Positions 23,867 to 32,720 of a stretch of 64,000 nt of DNA are shown here, piece after piece; positions within the stretch are counted from its first letter, which is position 1, and every line of letters begins with the position of its first letter. The position numbers and the translations under genes are program-made. Below the pieces are notes generated by a model. That model was not told where the DNA came from. It saw only the letters and a program-made list of their open reading frames with translations, and did no database searches. Source of the stretch: Aurantiacibacter gangjinensis (GTDB lineage Bacteria > Pseudomonadota > Alphaproteobacteria > Sphingomonadales > Sphingomonadaceae); assembly GCF_001886695.1 (NCBI RefSeq), contig NZ_CP018097.1, forward strand, positions 496,001-560,000, written 5' to 3'.

Positions 23867-26086
23867 TCAGGACGCCTTCTGCTGGTAGTTATAATAGGAA
23901 TAGGTGTAGGAGTAATCGCCTGCCGCCTCCAGCGCGCGGAACTTTGCCAGCACGGCGCCCACGATATTGGCCCCAACCTGCCGCAGCCGGCTGATTGCGG
24001 CCTTCGCCTGCCCGTTATGCGCGACATTCGCCTCGACCACGAAAACCGTCGCATCGACCGCGCGAGCCAGCAATGGCGCATCGGCGATGCCCATGACGGG
24101 CGAGCTGTCGAGCAATATAATGTCGTAATTTGGCCGCTGGCTTTGGATGAACGCGGGTAGCAGCCCCGAGGACAGCATCTCGACCGGCTCATTAGGCAAC
24201 GCTGCCAGGCCCAGCACGTCGAGGCTATCGTCCCCGCCTTTAAGAATTGCCTCATCGAAGGTCGCCTCTCCCATCAGCACTTCGGTGAGGCCCTTTGACG
24301 GACGCTCGCCCAGCAATTGGCGCGTCACGCTGGGGCGGCGTAGGTCGACATCCATCAGCAGGACTTTGCGATCCAGCATGGCATAGCGGCGTGCAAGCGC
24401 GATCGCGGTGGTGGTCTTGCCTTCTCCTGCACCGCTGGAGGTGACCTGGATTACGCTGTGTCGACCCTTGGCAAGGCGATAGTCGAGCGTTGCGCGGATC
24501 GACGCATAGGCCTCGCTCAAATGGCTGAACGTGTCATCGATATCGCTTGCGATATCGGCTTCATCGATGTTGGGCGTGTGGCCGAGCGCCCGCACGCCCA
24601 GCACCCGCTCCACATCTTCGGTGGATCGAAGCCTGTCGTCCAGCACTTCGCGCAAGATGGCCAGCGCAACGGCCAGGCCTGTACCAAGCACGAACGCGAT
24701 CACCAGGTTCTTGAACAGGTTCGGCGCCACCGGCGCATCCGGCACCACGGCCTGTTCCAGCAGCGTGGCATTACTCGATTGAAGATTGGCCGCAGACGAT
24801 ACCTGGTTGTATCGGGCCAATAGAGCGGCAAGCTGGCTGCGCCGTGCCTGCACTTCGCGGTCCAGAAGGTTGAACTGGACGCGCCGGTCCTGCTCGTCCA
24901 GTGTAACACTGGATTGCCGCTCAAGCTCCCCGGCCAAGGCACGCTCCTGCCGCAGGGCAATCGTGTAATCATTGCGGATCGACGCTTTGATCTCCGCGCC
25001 GGCGGTGGCGATGTCGCTACGCAGCGTCGCTATGCGTGCCTCAAGCTGGCGGATATCGGGATAATCATCCTGATAGCGCTCGCGCAATTGGACGAGATCG
25101 GCCTGCGCTTCCGCCAACTGGCCGCGCAACTGCTCTACGTAAGAGCTGGTCCGCACTTCAGGCAGCTGCGCGGGCGGGATATCGCGCACCGATCGCCAGC
25201 GCTGTTCGGCGGCAATCCGCTCGGCGCGTGCTTCGGTGTAGGTCCGATTGATATTGCCGAGGTTCGCAGCGGAAAGGGTCGCCGGGGCGCCTGCATCGTC
25301 GCCGTTATCGTCCTGGCTTTGCAACGCCTCGCCTACCAGCCTGTTGGCACGCGCGTAATTGATCGCCGCCCGCTCCGCATCCTGCAGTTCGGCGCGCAGT
25401 TCCACGATCTGCTCGTCGAGAAATTCCAGCGCGTAGGAGTTGGCCTCCAGCGCACGCTCGATATCGCTCGAGAGGAAATTGGTGGCGTAGGCATTGGCGA
25501 CTGCCGCCGCGATCTCTGGATTGGGCGATTCGTAGGTCATGCTGATGACGCTGGTCATCAGCGGCACCTCGACTTCTAGATTGCCCTGCAGCATGGCGAT
25601 GGCGGTTTGCTCTCGCCGCGCCTCGCCTTCGGCGGGGAGATGGCCGTCCACCACATCGCGCTCCAAGCCGAGAAACGCCGCGTTGTTGGCAAGATCGAGC
25701 TCTTCTTCGACCTTCAGTGCCATGTCGCGGCTGGTCACCTCATGCGTAAGGGTGAGCAAATAGCGGTCGATCTCGTTTGCGCCAATATACGGATTGACCA
25801 GTTCCTGCCCCTCGATCAGCTGGTCCGGCTGGGAATCGACCCGCACCGACGACGTCGCTGCGTAGATCGGCGTCATCAGCATGGTGATGACGAGGCCCGC
25901 CAGCAGCGCTGCGCCGACCAAGCCAGCCAGCACGAACCGCTGGCGCCACAGCATCGCTCGGATAACACCGAAATTGACGAGCTTGCCGCGCCCATAGGGG
26001 TTGCCGTCGGCCACGAAATCCGGATCGTCCCAATAGGGATCGACATTGGGATCGCCTTCGCCGCGCAGGCTGATCTGTTCGTTCAT
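23867..26086 (-). CDS. Wzc-type polysaccharide co-polymerase and tyrosine autokinase
   Basis: 739 residues. The N-terminal Wzz domain has a membrane segment near residues 52-73 and a long coiled-coil periplasmic part (EFLDEQIVELRAELQDAERAA ...), with a second membrane segment near residue 455. The cytosolic BY-kinase domain has Walker A TSSGAGEGKTTTA near residue 550, Walker A' VLLMDVDLRRPS, Walker B DIILLDSSP near 657 and a C-terminal Tyr cluster YSYTYSYYNYQ. It controls chain length and, with Wza, export; cycles of autophosphorylation are needed. No Wzb phosphatase gene is seen in the window. Confidence 0.95.
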   Translation of the reverse strand: MNEQISLRGEGDPNVDPYWDDPDFVADGNPYGRGKLVNFGVIRAMLWRQRFVLAGLVGAALLAGLVITMLMTPIYAATSSVRVDSQPDQLIEGQELVNPYIGANEIDRYLLTLTHEVTSRDMALKVEEELDLANNAAFLGLERDVVDGHLPAEGEARREQTAIAMLQGNLEVEVPLMTSVISMTYESPNPEIAAAVANAYATNFLSSDIERALEANSYALEFLDEQIVELRAELQDAERAAINYARANRLVGEALQSQDDNGDDAGAPATLSAANLGNINRTYTEARAERIAAEQRWRSVRDIPPAQLPEVRTSSYVEQLRGQLAEAQADLVQLRERYQDDYPDIRQLEARIATLRSDIATAGAEIKASIRNDYTIALRQERALAGELERQSSVTLDEQDRRVQFNLLDREVQARRSQLAALLARYNQVSSAANLQSSNATLLEQAVVPDAPVAPNLFKNLVIAFVLGTGLAVALAILREVLDDRLRSTEDVERVLGVRALGHTPNIDEADIASDIDDTFSHLSEAYASIRATLDYRLAKGRHSVIQVTSSGAGEGKTTTAIALARRYAMLDRKVLLMDVDLRRPSVTRQLLGERPSKGLTEVLMGEATFDEAILKGGDDSLDVLGLAALPNEPVEMLSSGLLPAFIQSQRPNYDIILLDSSPVMGIADAPLLARAVDATVFVVEANVAHNGQAKAAISRLRQVGANIVGAVLAKFRALEAAGDYSYTYSYYNYQQKAS

Positions 26087-26104
26087 AAGAGCGCCCGCCG
26101 CATG

Positions 26105-26818
26105 TCAAAGCCCGACATTGGTAAAAACTCCCAACACCGGAACGGCGCGCAGCGCATCCTGATAGAGCTGCGCCAGTCCATCGGTGCCGACCACGATGCG
26201 ATCGCCGGGGCGCAGCACCGGATCGATCATCGCGCCGGAACTGACGGCGCGGTAATCGAACCGCGCGACTTCGAGACCGTTTTCGGTCTGGCGGAACACG
26301 GCGATATCGTCGCGGTCGGCCACGCGTGTCAGGCCCTTGGCAAGTAGCAGGCCGCCGGAAAGCCGGGTGCCTGGCGCGAACTGGTAGACGCCCTGCTCGG
26401 TCACCTGCCCTTCCACCGTCACCAGGTGCGATCGGTAATCGACGATGTTGACGGCAACGTCCGGCTGGCGAAGATATCGGCTGCCCAGCACCTCTTCGAT
26501 GTCGCTCTCGATCCGGTCCAGCGAATATCCGGCGACGCGGATCGGGCCTACCATAGGCAAGGAAACGGCCCCGTCAGCGGAAACGATGACCGATTCCAGC
26601 GACAGGTCCGGCTCGCGAAACACGGTGATCCGCAGCTCGTCTCCGGCGCGCACGATGTATGTCTCGTCGAGATTGGCCGCATAACCCTGCTGACCGAGTT
26701 CCGGCGACACCGAGGTATCGACCGGGCCAACGACAGGCGGCGTGCTGGCGCAGCCGGACAGCGCGAGCCCTGCAAGGGTCGCGGCATATATGCCGGTGCG
26801 CGTTGGCGCTGCCTTCAT
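26105..26818 (-). CDS. Wza-type outer-membrane polysaccharide export lipoprotein
   Basis: 237 residues from the ATG at 26818, which places a lipobox LSGC after a proper signal sequence. The Poly_export domain YIVRAGDELRITVFREPDLSLESVIVSADGAVSLPMVGPI and one SLBB-like domain (VTVEGQVTEQGVYQFAPGTRLSGGLLLAKGL) follow. It is much shorter than E. coli Wza (about 380 residues), as in many sphingomonads, so the outer-membrane helix barrel may be formed differently. First gene of the wza-wzc-GT-wzy operon, 18 bases before wzc. Confidence 0.92.
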   Translation of the reverse strand: MKAAPTRTGIYAATLAGLALSGCASTPPVVGPVDTSVSPELGQQGYAANLDETYIVRAGDELRITVFREPDLSLESVIVSADGAVSLPMVGPIRVAGYSLDRIESDIEEVLGSRYLRQPDVAVNIVDYRSHLVTVEGQVTEQGVYQFAPGTRLSGGLLLAKGLTRVADRDDIAVFRQTENGLEVARFDYRAVSSGAMIDPVLRPGDRIVVGTDGLAQLYQDALRAVPVLGVFTNVGL

Positions 26819-26869
26819 CGTTTTCGATCCCATCCAGGCCGCTTTTCGCGCGGCTGCAACCATTGCACT

Positions 26870-26898
26870 TTGTTACCCCCCGTAGCACTGCGTAACAA
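26870..26898. promoter_or_regulatory. Inverted repeat TTGTTAC-N15-GTAACAA ahead of wza
   Basis: A perfect 7-base inverted repeat (26870-26876 and 26892-26898) lies between the divergent wza and membrane-protein genes, 52 bases before the wza ATG. Its position fits an operator or factor-binding site for the export operon. No regulator gene is nearby to name as its partner. Confidence 0.4.
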
Positions 26899-26940
26899 GG
26901 GTAGCGGCGCAGTTTTGCCGCGCAGGAGCGGGAGTTTACC

Positions 26941-27480
26941 GTGGCCAGCAGCTTGAGCCTTGGTGCGGCTGTAATTTACGGCGCAACCGCGCTCGCCTGT
27001 CTGGCTGCCGCGCACATAGCAAGAAAGGCTTCTTACCAAGGTGCTATCCGACGCGGTTGGGCGCTATGCGCAGGCGGCTATCTTGCGCTCTTAGTCGTCC
27101 GGTTGATCGACGGCGAGGACCGCATTCGCGACGCGCTTCGTGCATGGGCCTACGCTGCTGACATCTATCAGGGGCGCGAGGGCCTTCAGACCGTTTTCGT
27201 TCTGCTGTTCGTCGTCACCGCGGTCTTGGCGCTCGCCATGGTATGGCGGTTGTGGCGGCGCAAGCGGCATTCGCCCGACCAGGCTCTCCCCTGCCTCGCC
27301 AATTGCGCCCTGCTCGGTTTTGCGCCCTTATACGCGCTGCGGATCGTCTCGCTGCATGTCACCGACATGCTGCTCTACACAGGGCCAATCCGCCTGAACT
27401 GGGTCATCGACCTCAGCCTTACCGGCATCTCGCTTGCCTGCGCGCTGCTCTTCCTGCGGCTCGGCGGGGCTCGCCGCTAG
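26941..27480 (+). CDS. Small integral membrane protein of the polysaccharide locus
   Basis: 179 residues, about five hydrophobic segments (starts SLGAAVIYGATALACLAAAHI, then GWALCAGGYLALLVVRLI, TVFVLLFVVTAVLALAMVW, and two more). Start is GTG, preceded by a purine-rich AGGAGCGGGAG. No known family is recognised. It is divergent from wza and convergent with the GT4 gene, sharing an interlocked CTAG stop pair. A role in the polysaccharide pathway is suggested only by place. Confidence 0.65.
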   Translation: MASSLSLGAAVIYGATALACLAAAHIARKASYQGAIRRGWALCAGGYLALLVVRLIDGEDRIRDALRAWAYAADIYQGREGLQTVFVLLFVVTAVLALAMVWRLWRRKRHSPDQALPCLANCALLGFAPLYALRIVSLHVTDMLLYTGPIRLNWVIDLSLTGISLACALLFLRLGGARR

Positions 27481-28721
27481 CTTTCCAAAGCCTTGGCATA
27501 GGCCGCGAGGAGCGGCTCGACCTGGGTGTTCCAGTTGAGCTGCGTTTCCACCCGGGCGCGTCCGAATGCGCCCATGCGCTCCCTGCGCTCCGGATCATCG
27601 AGCAGTTCGGCGATCTTCTCAGCGAAGTCCTTCGGATTGTTGGCCTTCGCATAGAGCGAAGCGTCCTGAGCGGAGAAGCGGCCCTCGGTCACATCGAACT
27701 GCACCATCGGTTTGCCAAGCGCCATGTATTCCATGATCTTGTTCATGGTGGACTTGTCATTCATTGCATTCACCCTGTCGGGGTTTACGCCGATATCCAT
27801 CGTCGAGAGCACTTCGAAAAGCTCCTGGTCGGGAGCGCGACCGGTGAAGTGGATCCATTCGCCCAGATCGCGGCGCGCGACATCGGCCTGCAGCTTGGCG
27901 AGGCTCGGCCCACCGCCCACCAGCACGAAGCGGATGTCGCGGCGATCCATGTCGTGCACTAGATGCTCGACCGCATCGATCAGCAGGTCGATCCCTTCCT
28001 GCTCGCCCATCACACCGACATAGCCGACGAGGAATGTCTTGCCGTCTTTCAGCGCCGGGACAGGGGGCACCGCCTGCAGGCGCGAGAGGTCAGGGCCGGA
28101 GCGCACCACGAACACCCTGTCCGCCGCCATCCCGCCGCGCGTAAGTGCGATTGTCCGATAGCTTTCATTGGTCGCAATGGAGACGTCGGCCGTCTTGAAA
28201 GTCAGCTTTTCGAACAGCCCCATCAACTTCCAGAAAAAGCCGCGCGTTCCGAACTTAGCCTCGTAAAGCTCGGGATTGATGTCGTGGTGGTCGAAAATGT
28301 ATTTCACCCCCAGCAGCTTGAACGGCAGCGCCACCAGGAAGATCAGGTCGGGCGGATTGCATCCCTGGATGATGTCCAAGCCGCGTTTGAAATAGATGCG
28401 CCATGCCAGCACCGTCTCCCAGACTAGCGCCGCGCCATATTCCAGCAGGAAACCGAGCGCGCCTTCGGCCTCGATGGGCAGCGGGTGGCGGTGGATATGG
28501 ATGGCGTCGATCACCTCGTATCGCTTTTCATATCCCTTTCCGGTCGGGCAGATAATCGAGACCGTGGCTCCTGCCGCTTTAAGCGTGCGCGCTTCCTGCC
28601 ATACGCGCCTGTCGAACGGTAGCGGCAGGTTCTCGACGATGATGAGCACCGATTTGCCGGCGAGCGGCTGGCCCTCGATACGGCTGGGGAAGGCAAAATC
28701 CTGTGGCGGCGGAGCTGTCAC
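27477..28721 (-). CDS. Family 4 glycosyltransferase
   Basis: 414 residues from the GTG at 28721, which overlaps the dehydrogenase stop (GTGA). The longer open frame upstream is a shadow of that gene. Motifs: SVLIIVENLPLPFDRRVWQEARTL, KYIFDHHDINPELYEAKFG, FLVGYVGVMGEQEGIDLLIDAV and NDKSTMNKIMEYMALGKPMVQFD (the catalytic Glu and sugar-binding loop). It resembles WbuB/WecB-like GT-B enzymes that act early on lipid-linked units. It is third in a priming transferase-dehydrogenase-GT4 operon. Confidence 0.9.
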   Translation of the reverse strand: MTAPPPQDFAFPSRIEGQPLAGKSVLIIVENLPLPFDRRVWQEARTLKAAGATVSIICPTGKGYEKRYEVIDAIHIHRHPLPIEAEGALGFLLEYGAALVWETVLAWRIYFKRGLDIIQGCNPPDLIFLVALPFKLLGVKYIFDHHDINPELYEAKFGTRGFFWKLMGLFEKLTFKTADVSIATNESYRTIALTRGGMAADRVFVVRSGPDLSRLQAVPPVPALKDGKTFLVGYVGVMGEQEGIDLLIDAVEHLVHDMDRRDIRFVLVGGGPSLAKLQADVARRDLGEWIHFTGRAPDQELFEVLSTMDIGVNPDRVNAMNDKSTMNKIMEYMALGKPMVQFDVTEGRFSAQDASLYAKANNPKDFAEKIAELLDDPERRERMGAFGRARVETQLNWNTQVEPLLAAYAKALES

Positions 28722-29986
28722 GGCGCAGCACTGAGATCGATGATGTCGCCATCGCCCAGATCGAGCGTATCGACCAGCCGATTGGTCGCGACGATTCGGG
28801 CATAGGTGCCGCCTTGCGCGATATCGCGGTCCACCAGTAGCGTTTCGATAGTCGGCAGGTATGCGAAAGCGTAGCCGAGATTCTGCCCCACAAGCTGCTC
28901 CGGTTCCAGGCCGGGATCGTAGATGTCGAGCTGATAGCCTGCATCCAGCAATTTGCGTGCGAGATCGACCGCAGGGCTTTCCCGCAAATCGTCCGTATCC
29001 TGCTTGAAGGCCAGCCCCACGAGGAGAACCTTCGCTCCCGGCGCAAGCCCGTCGGTCACCCGCAGGAATTGATGATGCTTGTGCGCTTCGTTGGACCGGA
29101 TCAATGCGTCCACCAGATGCGTATTCGCCCCGATATCGCTGCCGATATATTGCAGGGCGCGCACGTCCTTGGGTAGGCACGACCCGCCGAAAGCGCCCCC
29201 GGGCCTGAGATATTGGGCGGAGATATTGAGCTTCGTGTCCGAGACGAAAATCTCGTGCACCGCCTGCGCCGAGATATTGAGCGTTTCGCACACGCGGCCG
29301 ATTTCATTGGCGAAGGCGACCTTTAGCGCGTGCCACGAATTGTCGACGAATTTGGTGAGCTCGGCCTCGCGGAAACCGACATGGAAGGTCGGAGCGTCGA
29401 TCCCTTCATGCAGCATCTCCATCGCCTCTGAACGCGACCCGTCGCGCGTCCCGATAACGATCTTGGGCGGGTCGAAATAATCGCGAATGGCGCTGGCTTC
29501 GCGCAGGAATTCCGGATTGTAAACCAGCTCCACCAGGCCTGCAGCAGCATCGCCGTGACGCGCCTGGAATATAGGTGCGATGATGTTCTCCATGGAGCCG
29601 GGCCGCATGGTTGACCGGTAGGCGACGGTGAGCGACTTTGCCCGGTCCGGCTGAACAGCCTCGGCGATGTCGCGCGTCACCTGTACGATAAAGCGCATGT
29701 CATGCGCTCCGTCGACACCGCTCGGCGTGCCCACACAAACAATGGCGAGTTCGCAATCGCCAAGCGCCTCCCCGATCTCGGTGACCGCGCTCAATCGTCC
29801 TGCATCGCGCGCATCGGCAATCATGTCTGCCAAACCCGGCTCACGGACAGGGCTTTCGCCGCGATTAATGGCGTCGACTTTCGCATCGGCCACATCCACG
29901 CCGACGACTGCATGCCCCTGGCTCGCAATGCAGGCGGCTGCCGTGCTTCCGACATAGCCAAGACCGAAGATTGCGACTTTCACCAT
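28718..29986 (-). CDS. GDP-mannose (or UDP-glucose) 6-dehydrogenase, AlgD-like
   Basis: 422 residues. NAD-binding start VKVAIFGLGYVGSTAAACIASQGH, then VCVGTPSG, NPEFLREASAIRDYFDPP, catalytic FGGSCLPKDVRAL and GLAFKQDTDDLRESPAVDLARKLLDAGY. The match to AlgD of Pseudomonas is close in the catalytic region (RPGxAFGGSCLPKDVRAL, TDDLRESP), favouring GDP-mannose over UDP-glucose as substrate. The product would be a uronic acid donor (GDP-mannuronate). No alginate polymerase or epimerase genes are near, so the acid probably enters the Wzy-made polymer. Confidence 0.82.
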   Translation of the reverse strand: MVKVAIFGLGYVGSTAAACIASQGHAVVGVDVADAKVDAINRGESPVREPGLADMIADARDAGRLSAVTEIGEALGDCELAIVCVGTPSGVDGAHDMRFIVQVTRDIAEAVQPDRAKSLTVAYRSTMRPGSMENIIAPIFQARHGDAAAGLVELVYNPEFLREASAIRDYFDPPKIVIGTRDGSRSEAMEMLHEGIDAPTFHVGFREAELTKFVDNSWHALKVAFANEIGRVCETLNISAQAVHEIFVSDTKLNISAQYLRPGGAFGGSCLPKDVRALQYIGSDIGANTHLVDALIRSNEAHKHHQFLRVTDGLAPGAKVLLVGLAFKQDTDDLRESPAVDLARKLLDAGYQLDIYDPGLEPEQLVGQNLGYAFAYLPTIETLLVDRDIAQGGTYARIVATNRLVDTLDLGDGDIIDLSAAP

Positions 29987-30083
29987 CAGCTCCCATTGCG
30001 CTGCGCGAGCCGTGTTAACCGCGACAATCGGGCGGCGCTACGGGGGAAGCCTATTGCCTTGCGCAAAACCGGGCGGCGCCATG

Positions 30084-31580
30084 CTAGAAAGCTCTCTCAT
30101 GCACCAGCACGGTGACGGTCCGCAGCAGGATTCGCACATCGCGCATCAGGCTCCAGCCATTGAGGTATTCAAGGTCTGCATCCAGCCTGCTGCTGAGATC
30201 GCCTTCGGTATCCGTTGCCCCGCGAAAGCCGCGCACTTGGGCAAGGCCTGTTATGCCGGGGCGAAGGCCGTGGCGCTGCCAGTATTTGCGATCGACCTGC
30301 CAGAACAGCTTCTCGCCCGCCCGCGATCCCAGCGCATGGGGACGGGGACCGACGAGGCTCATATCGCCTTTCACCACGTTGATGAGCTGCGGCAGCTCGT
30401 CGATGCTGGTGCGGCGGATGAATCGTCCAACCGGCGTAATGCGCTCGTCATCGCGGCTGGCAGAACGAGCGCCATCGCTGTCGTCTTCGCGCATGGAGCG
30501 GAACTTGTAGATTGCAAAAAATCCGTTGCCGCGGCCCATACGGCGTTGGCGGAAGAAGATGGGGCCGCCATCCTGCAGTTTGATCGCCGCCGCCGTCAGC
30601 ATCATGACGGGGCTCAGCGCGATCAGCGCAGCCAGCGATATGGTCAGGTCGAATACCCGCTTCATCGCCCGTGCGCGAAGGCCCAGATGGCCGTTCGATA
30701 CCAGCAGTGACGACATCCCGATATCGTCATGCTTCACCACGCCCACCGCCCCGATAGCGCGGGTTGCCTCGTCGATCACTTCGCCGTGCAGGCCGGTGCC
30801 TTTTAGAACCTCGGCCCACGCGGCACGGTTCTCCCGCGAACTGCTGACGACGATCTGGTCCATATTGCGCAAGTACTGCGACAGGCGATTGAGCGAAGCC
30901 GGGTCTGCCCTGTCGGGTCGCAGCCCATGCTCGCGCGCGTCGATATGTATGGAATCGGGCAGGGAGAACTTTGGCCCGCCCGCCTGGATAACCAGCCGGT
31001 TGACAGCGCCGCGGCCCCAGCGCGCGGTCAGCCTGCGGGCAAGAAAGCGGCGCATGGCCACGATCACTGCGCCCGTCAGCACGATGCCGGCGGTGAAGAC
31101 CACGCGCGAGAATTCGGCGTTCATCTTGGCGAAGAATGCGAAGAAATTGAGAAGCGCCGCCGAGATAGCGAGCGCCGCAATCGCCTTGGCACCTGCTTGG
31201 CGCCAATCGGTCAGCCCCGCACGCGAATAGGTGCCGTTGTAGAGTGCGATGGTCAGGAAGAGCGGCAGCAGCAGGAACGCCGGTTCCGCCCCCTGTCGCA
31301 CGCCTGCAAAATCGCCGCCCGGGCCCAGATAGGCAGCCGCAATGGCAGAGAAGCTCGCCAGAAGGATAAAGCCATCCATCGCCACGAAAAGCAGGTAGGC
31401 CTGCAACCGCCGCCGTTCCAACGACGGGACCAGCCCGTTTCGCGGTGCCGGCGGAAGCGATGCTTGATGTGGACGCGCGGCATCGCCCGGCATCTCGACG
31501 GACGAGTCGAAATCCAGTTGCGCAGTATCAATTTCTGGCCGAGCCAGATCGTCCATGCGTAAACCCGTCCTTGCCGACAT
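30084..31580 (-). CDS. Polyprenyl-phosphate sugar-1-phosphate transferase (priming enzyme, WcaJ type)
   Basis: 498 residues. An N-terminal region with about four membrane segments and a CoA-binding-like domain leads to the catalytic domain: KRVFDLTISLAALIALSPVM, FFRQRRMGRGNGFFAIYKFRSMRED, RRTSIDELPQLINVVKGDMSLVGPRPHA and GLRPGITGLAQVRG. It moves a hexose-1-phosphate onto undecaprenyl phosphate, starting each repeat unit. ATG at 31580; another ATG at 31556 (MDDLARPE) would shorten it by 8. First gene of its operon and the right-hand edge of the polysaccharide locus. Confidence 0.93.
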   Translation of the reverse strand: MSARTGLRMDDLARPEIDTAQLDFDSSVEMPGDAARPHQASLPPAPRNGLVPSLERRRLQAYLLFVAMDGFILLASFSAIAAAYLGPGGDFAGVRQGAEPAFLLLPLFLTIALYNGTYSRAGLTDWRQAGAKAIAALAISAALLNFFAFFAKMNAEFSRVVFTAGIVLTGAVIVAMRRFLARRLTARWGRGAVNRLVIQAGGPKFSLPDSIHIDAREHGLRPDRADPASLNRLSQYLRNMDQIVVSSSRENRAAWAEVLKGTGLHGEVIDEATRAIGAVGVVKHDDIGMSSLLVSNGHLGLRARAMKRVFDLTISLAALIALSPVMMLTAAAIKLQDGGPIFFRQRRMGRGNGFFAIYKFRSMREDDSDGARSASRDDERITPVGRFIRRTSIDELPQLINVVKGDMSLVGPRPHALGSRAGEKLFWQVDRKYWQRHGLRPGITGLAQVRGFRGATDTEGDLSSRLDADLEYLNGWSLMRDVRILLRTVTVLVHERAF

Positions 31581-31685
31581 CGTGCCGGTTACGGGTTTTT
31601 ACCTAGCACACATTTCCTGAAGATTCAGTGCGATTCGCCCGATATCCGCGCTAATGTGCCGCATTATGCAACCAGGGCGGGCAGT

Positions 31686-32720
31686 CTACCGACGCACGAC
31701 CGCATAACGGGCGATTTGCGCCAGCTCCTGCGCAAGGATCAGCTCTGCCATCTGGCTGTTGGCAAGCAGGTTGCGATGCAGTTCGGCGAGGCGCGGAACA
31801 AGCCTCTCCAGCTTTCCGCCGTTCCATTTGCCCAGCTGGTCGATCACTTCGCGGTGGTCTTTCCAGAACACACCGTTTGCATTGAGGAAACTTTTCATAT
31901 CCTCGCCGGGTCGCATCTTCGATGCCAGCACGGCGAGTTGGGCAGCACGTCGCTCCATCGCAAGCGCAACGGCCACGGCGTTCAGCCCGACTTCGCGCAT
32001 CCGGCGCAATTCGCTAGGCAGCTTGCGCGTCTCGCCGGAGAGCGCTGCATTGACGAGCGGCATGAAGCCGTCCTCCTCGGTCGATGCGCCGATGACGTCG
32101 AAATCGGCGGGCTCGGCCTGTTTGGGCGATTGCGGCGAGGCATCGAGATAGAGCGCCAGCTTGTCGACTTCCGACTGGGCGAGGCGCACGTCGAGCCCGG
32201 CGGCATGGGCGATCCGCTCTGCCAGATTGCCGTTGAGGCGCAGTCCCGCGGCGTCCGCCATGGCGCGCACATCGCCGGTGACGGAACGCAAGTCTGGCGG
32301 ATAGAACACCGCGACCAGCGCATCACCGCGCTTGACCAGCAGTTTTGCTGTGCGTGACTTGTCGGTGGCGGCAGTCGCAACGATGAAGATCGGCCAGGCA
32401 TTATCTGCCTCGCCGCGATCGGCCAGCTCGGTATAGGTCTTGATGGCCTCCAGCGCCTCCTCGCCCGAGGCGCGCACGAGGATATGCCTCGCATCGCCGA
32501 AAAGGGATGTGGAGCGCGCCTCGTCGACCAGCCTGACGGGATCGGATTTCAGGTCTTGCCCGGTGAGCTCCAGCCGCTCCCCGGGGTCGTGCAGTGCGCC
32601 GATCAGCTTCTTGGCCGCTGCGCTGGCTCCTGCTTCATCGGCGCCGCAGAGAAGGTGGATGCGCAGTTTCCCCTGTGCCTTCTGCGCCGCTTGCGCGTAG
32701 TCGCGCTGGGTCGCCTTCAT
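31686..32720 (-). CDS. holA: DNA polymerase III subunit delta
   Basis: 344 residues, normal length. The HolA pattern is visible: IHLLCGADEAGASAAAKKLIGAL (degenerate P-loop), VRLVDEARSTSLFGDARHILVR, FIVATAATDKSRTAKLLVKRGD and a C-terminal helical collar. Delta opens the beta clamp during clamp loading. Its ATG overlaps the lptE stop (ATGA). The order leuS-lptE-holA is conserved in alphaproteobacteria. Confidence 0.93.
   Translation of the reverse strand: MKATQRDYAQAAQKAQGKLRIHLLCGADEAGASAAAKKLIGALHDPGERLELTGQDLKSDPVRLVDEARSTSLFGDARHILVRASGEEALEAIKTYTELADRGEADNAWPIFIVATAATDKSRTAKLLVKRGDALVAVFYPPDLRSVTGDVRAMADAAGLRLNGNLAERIAHAAGLDVRLAQSEVDKLALYLDASPQSPKQAEPADFDVIGASTEEDGFMPLVNAALSGETRKLPSELRRMREVGLNAVAVALAMERRAAQLAVLASKMRPGEDMKSFLNANGVFWKDHREVIDQLGKWNGGKLERLVPRLAELHRNLLANSQMAELILAQELAQIARYAVVRR

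Noticed and set aside
22783-23994. A 403-codon plus-strand frame over the GT4 and wzc genes
   Set aside because: Arg/Cys/His-rich translation typical of a shadow frame; the GT4 gene on the other strand has clear GT-B motifs.
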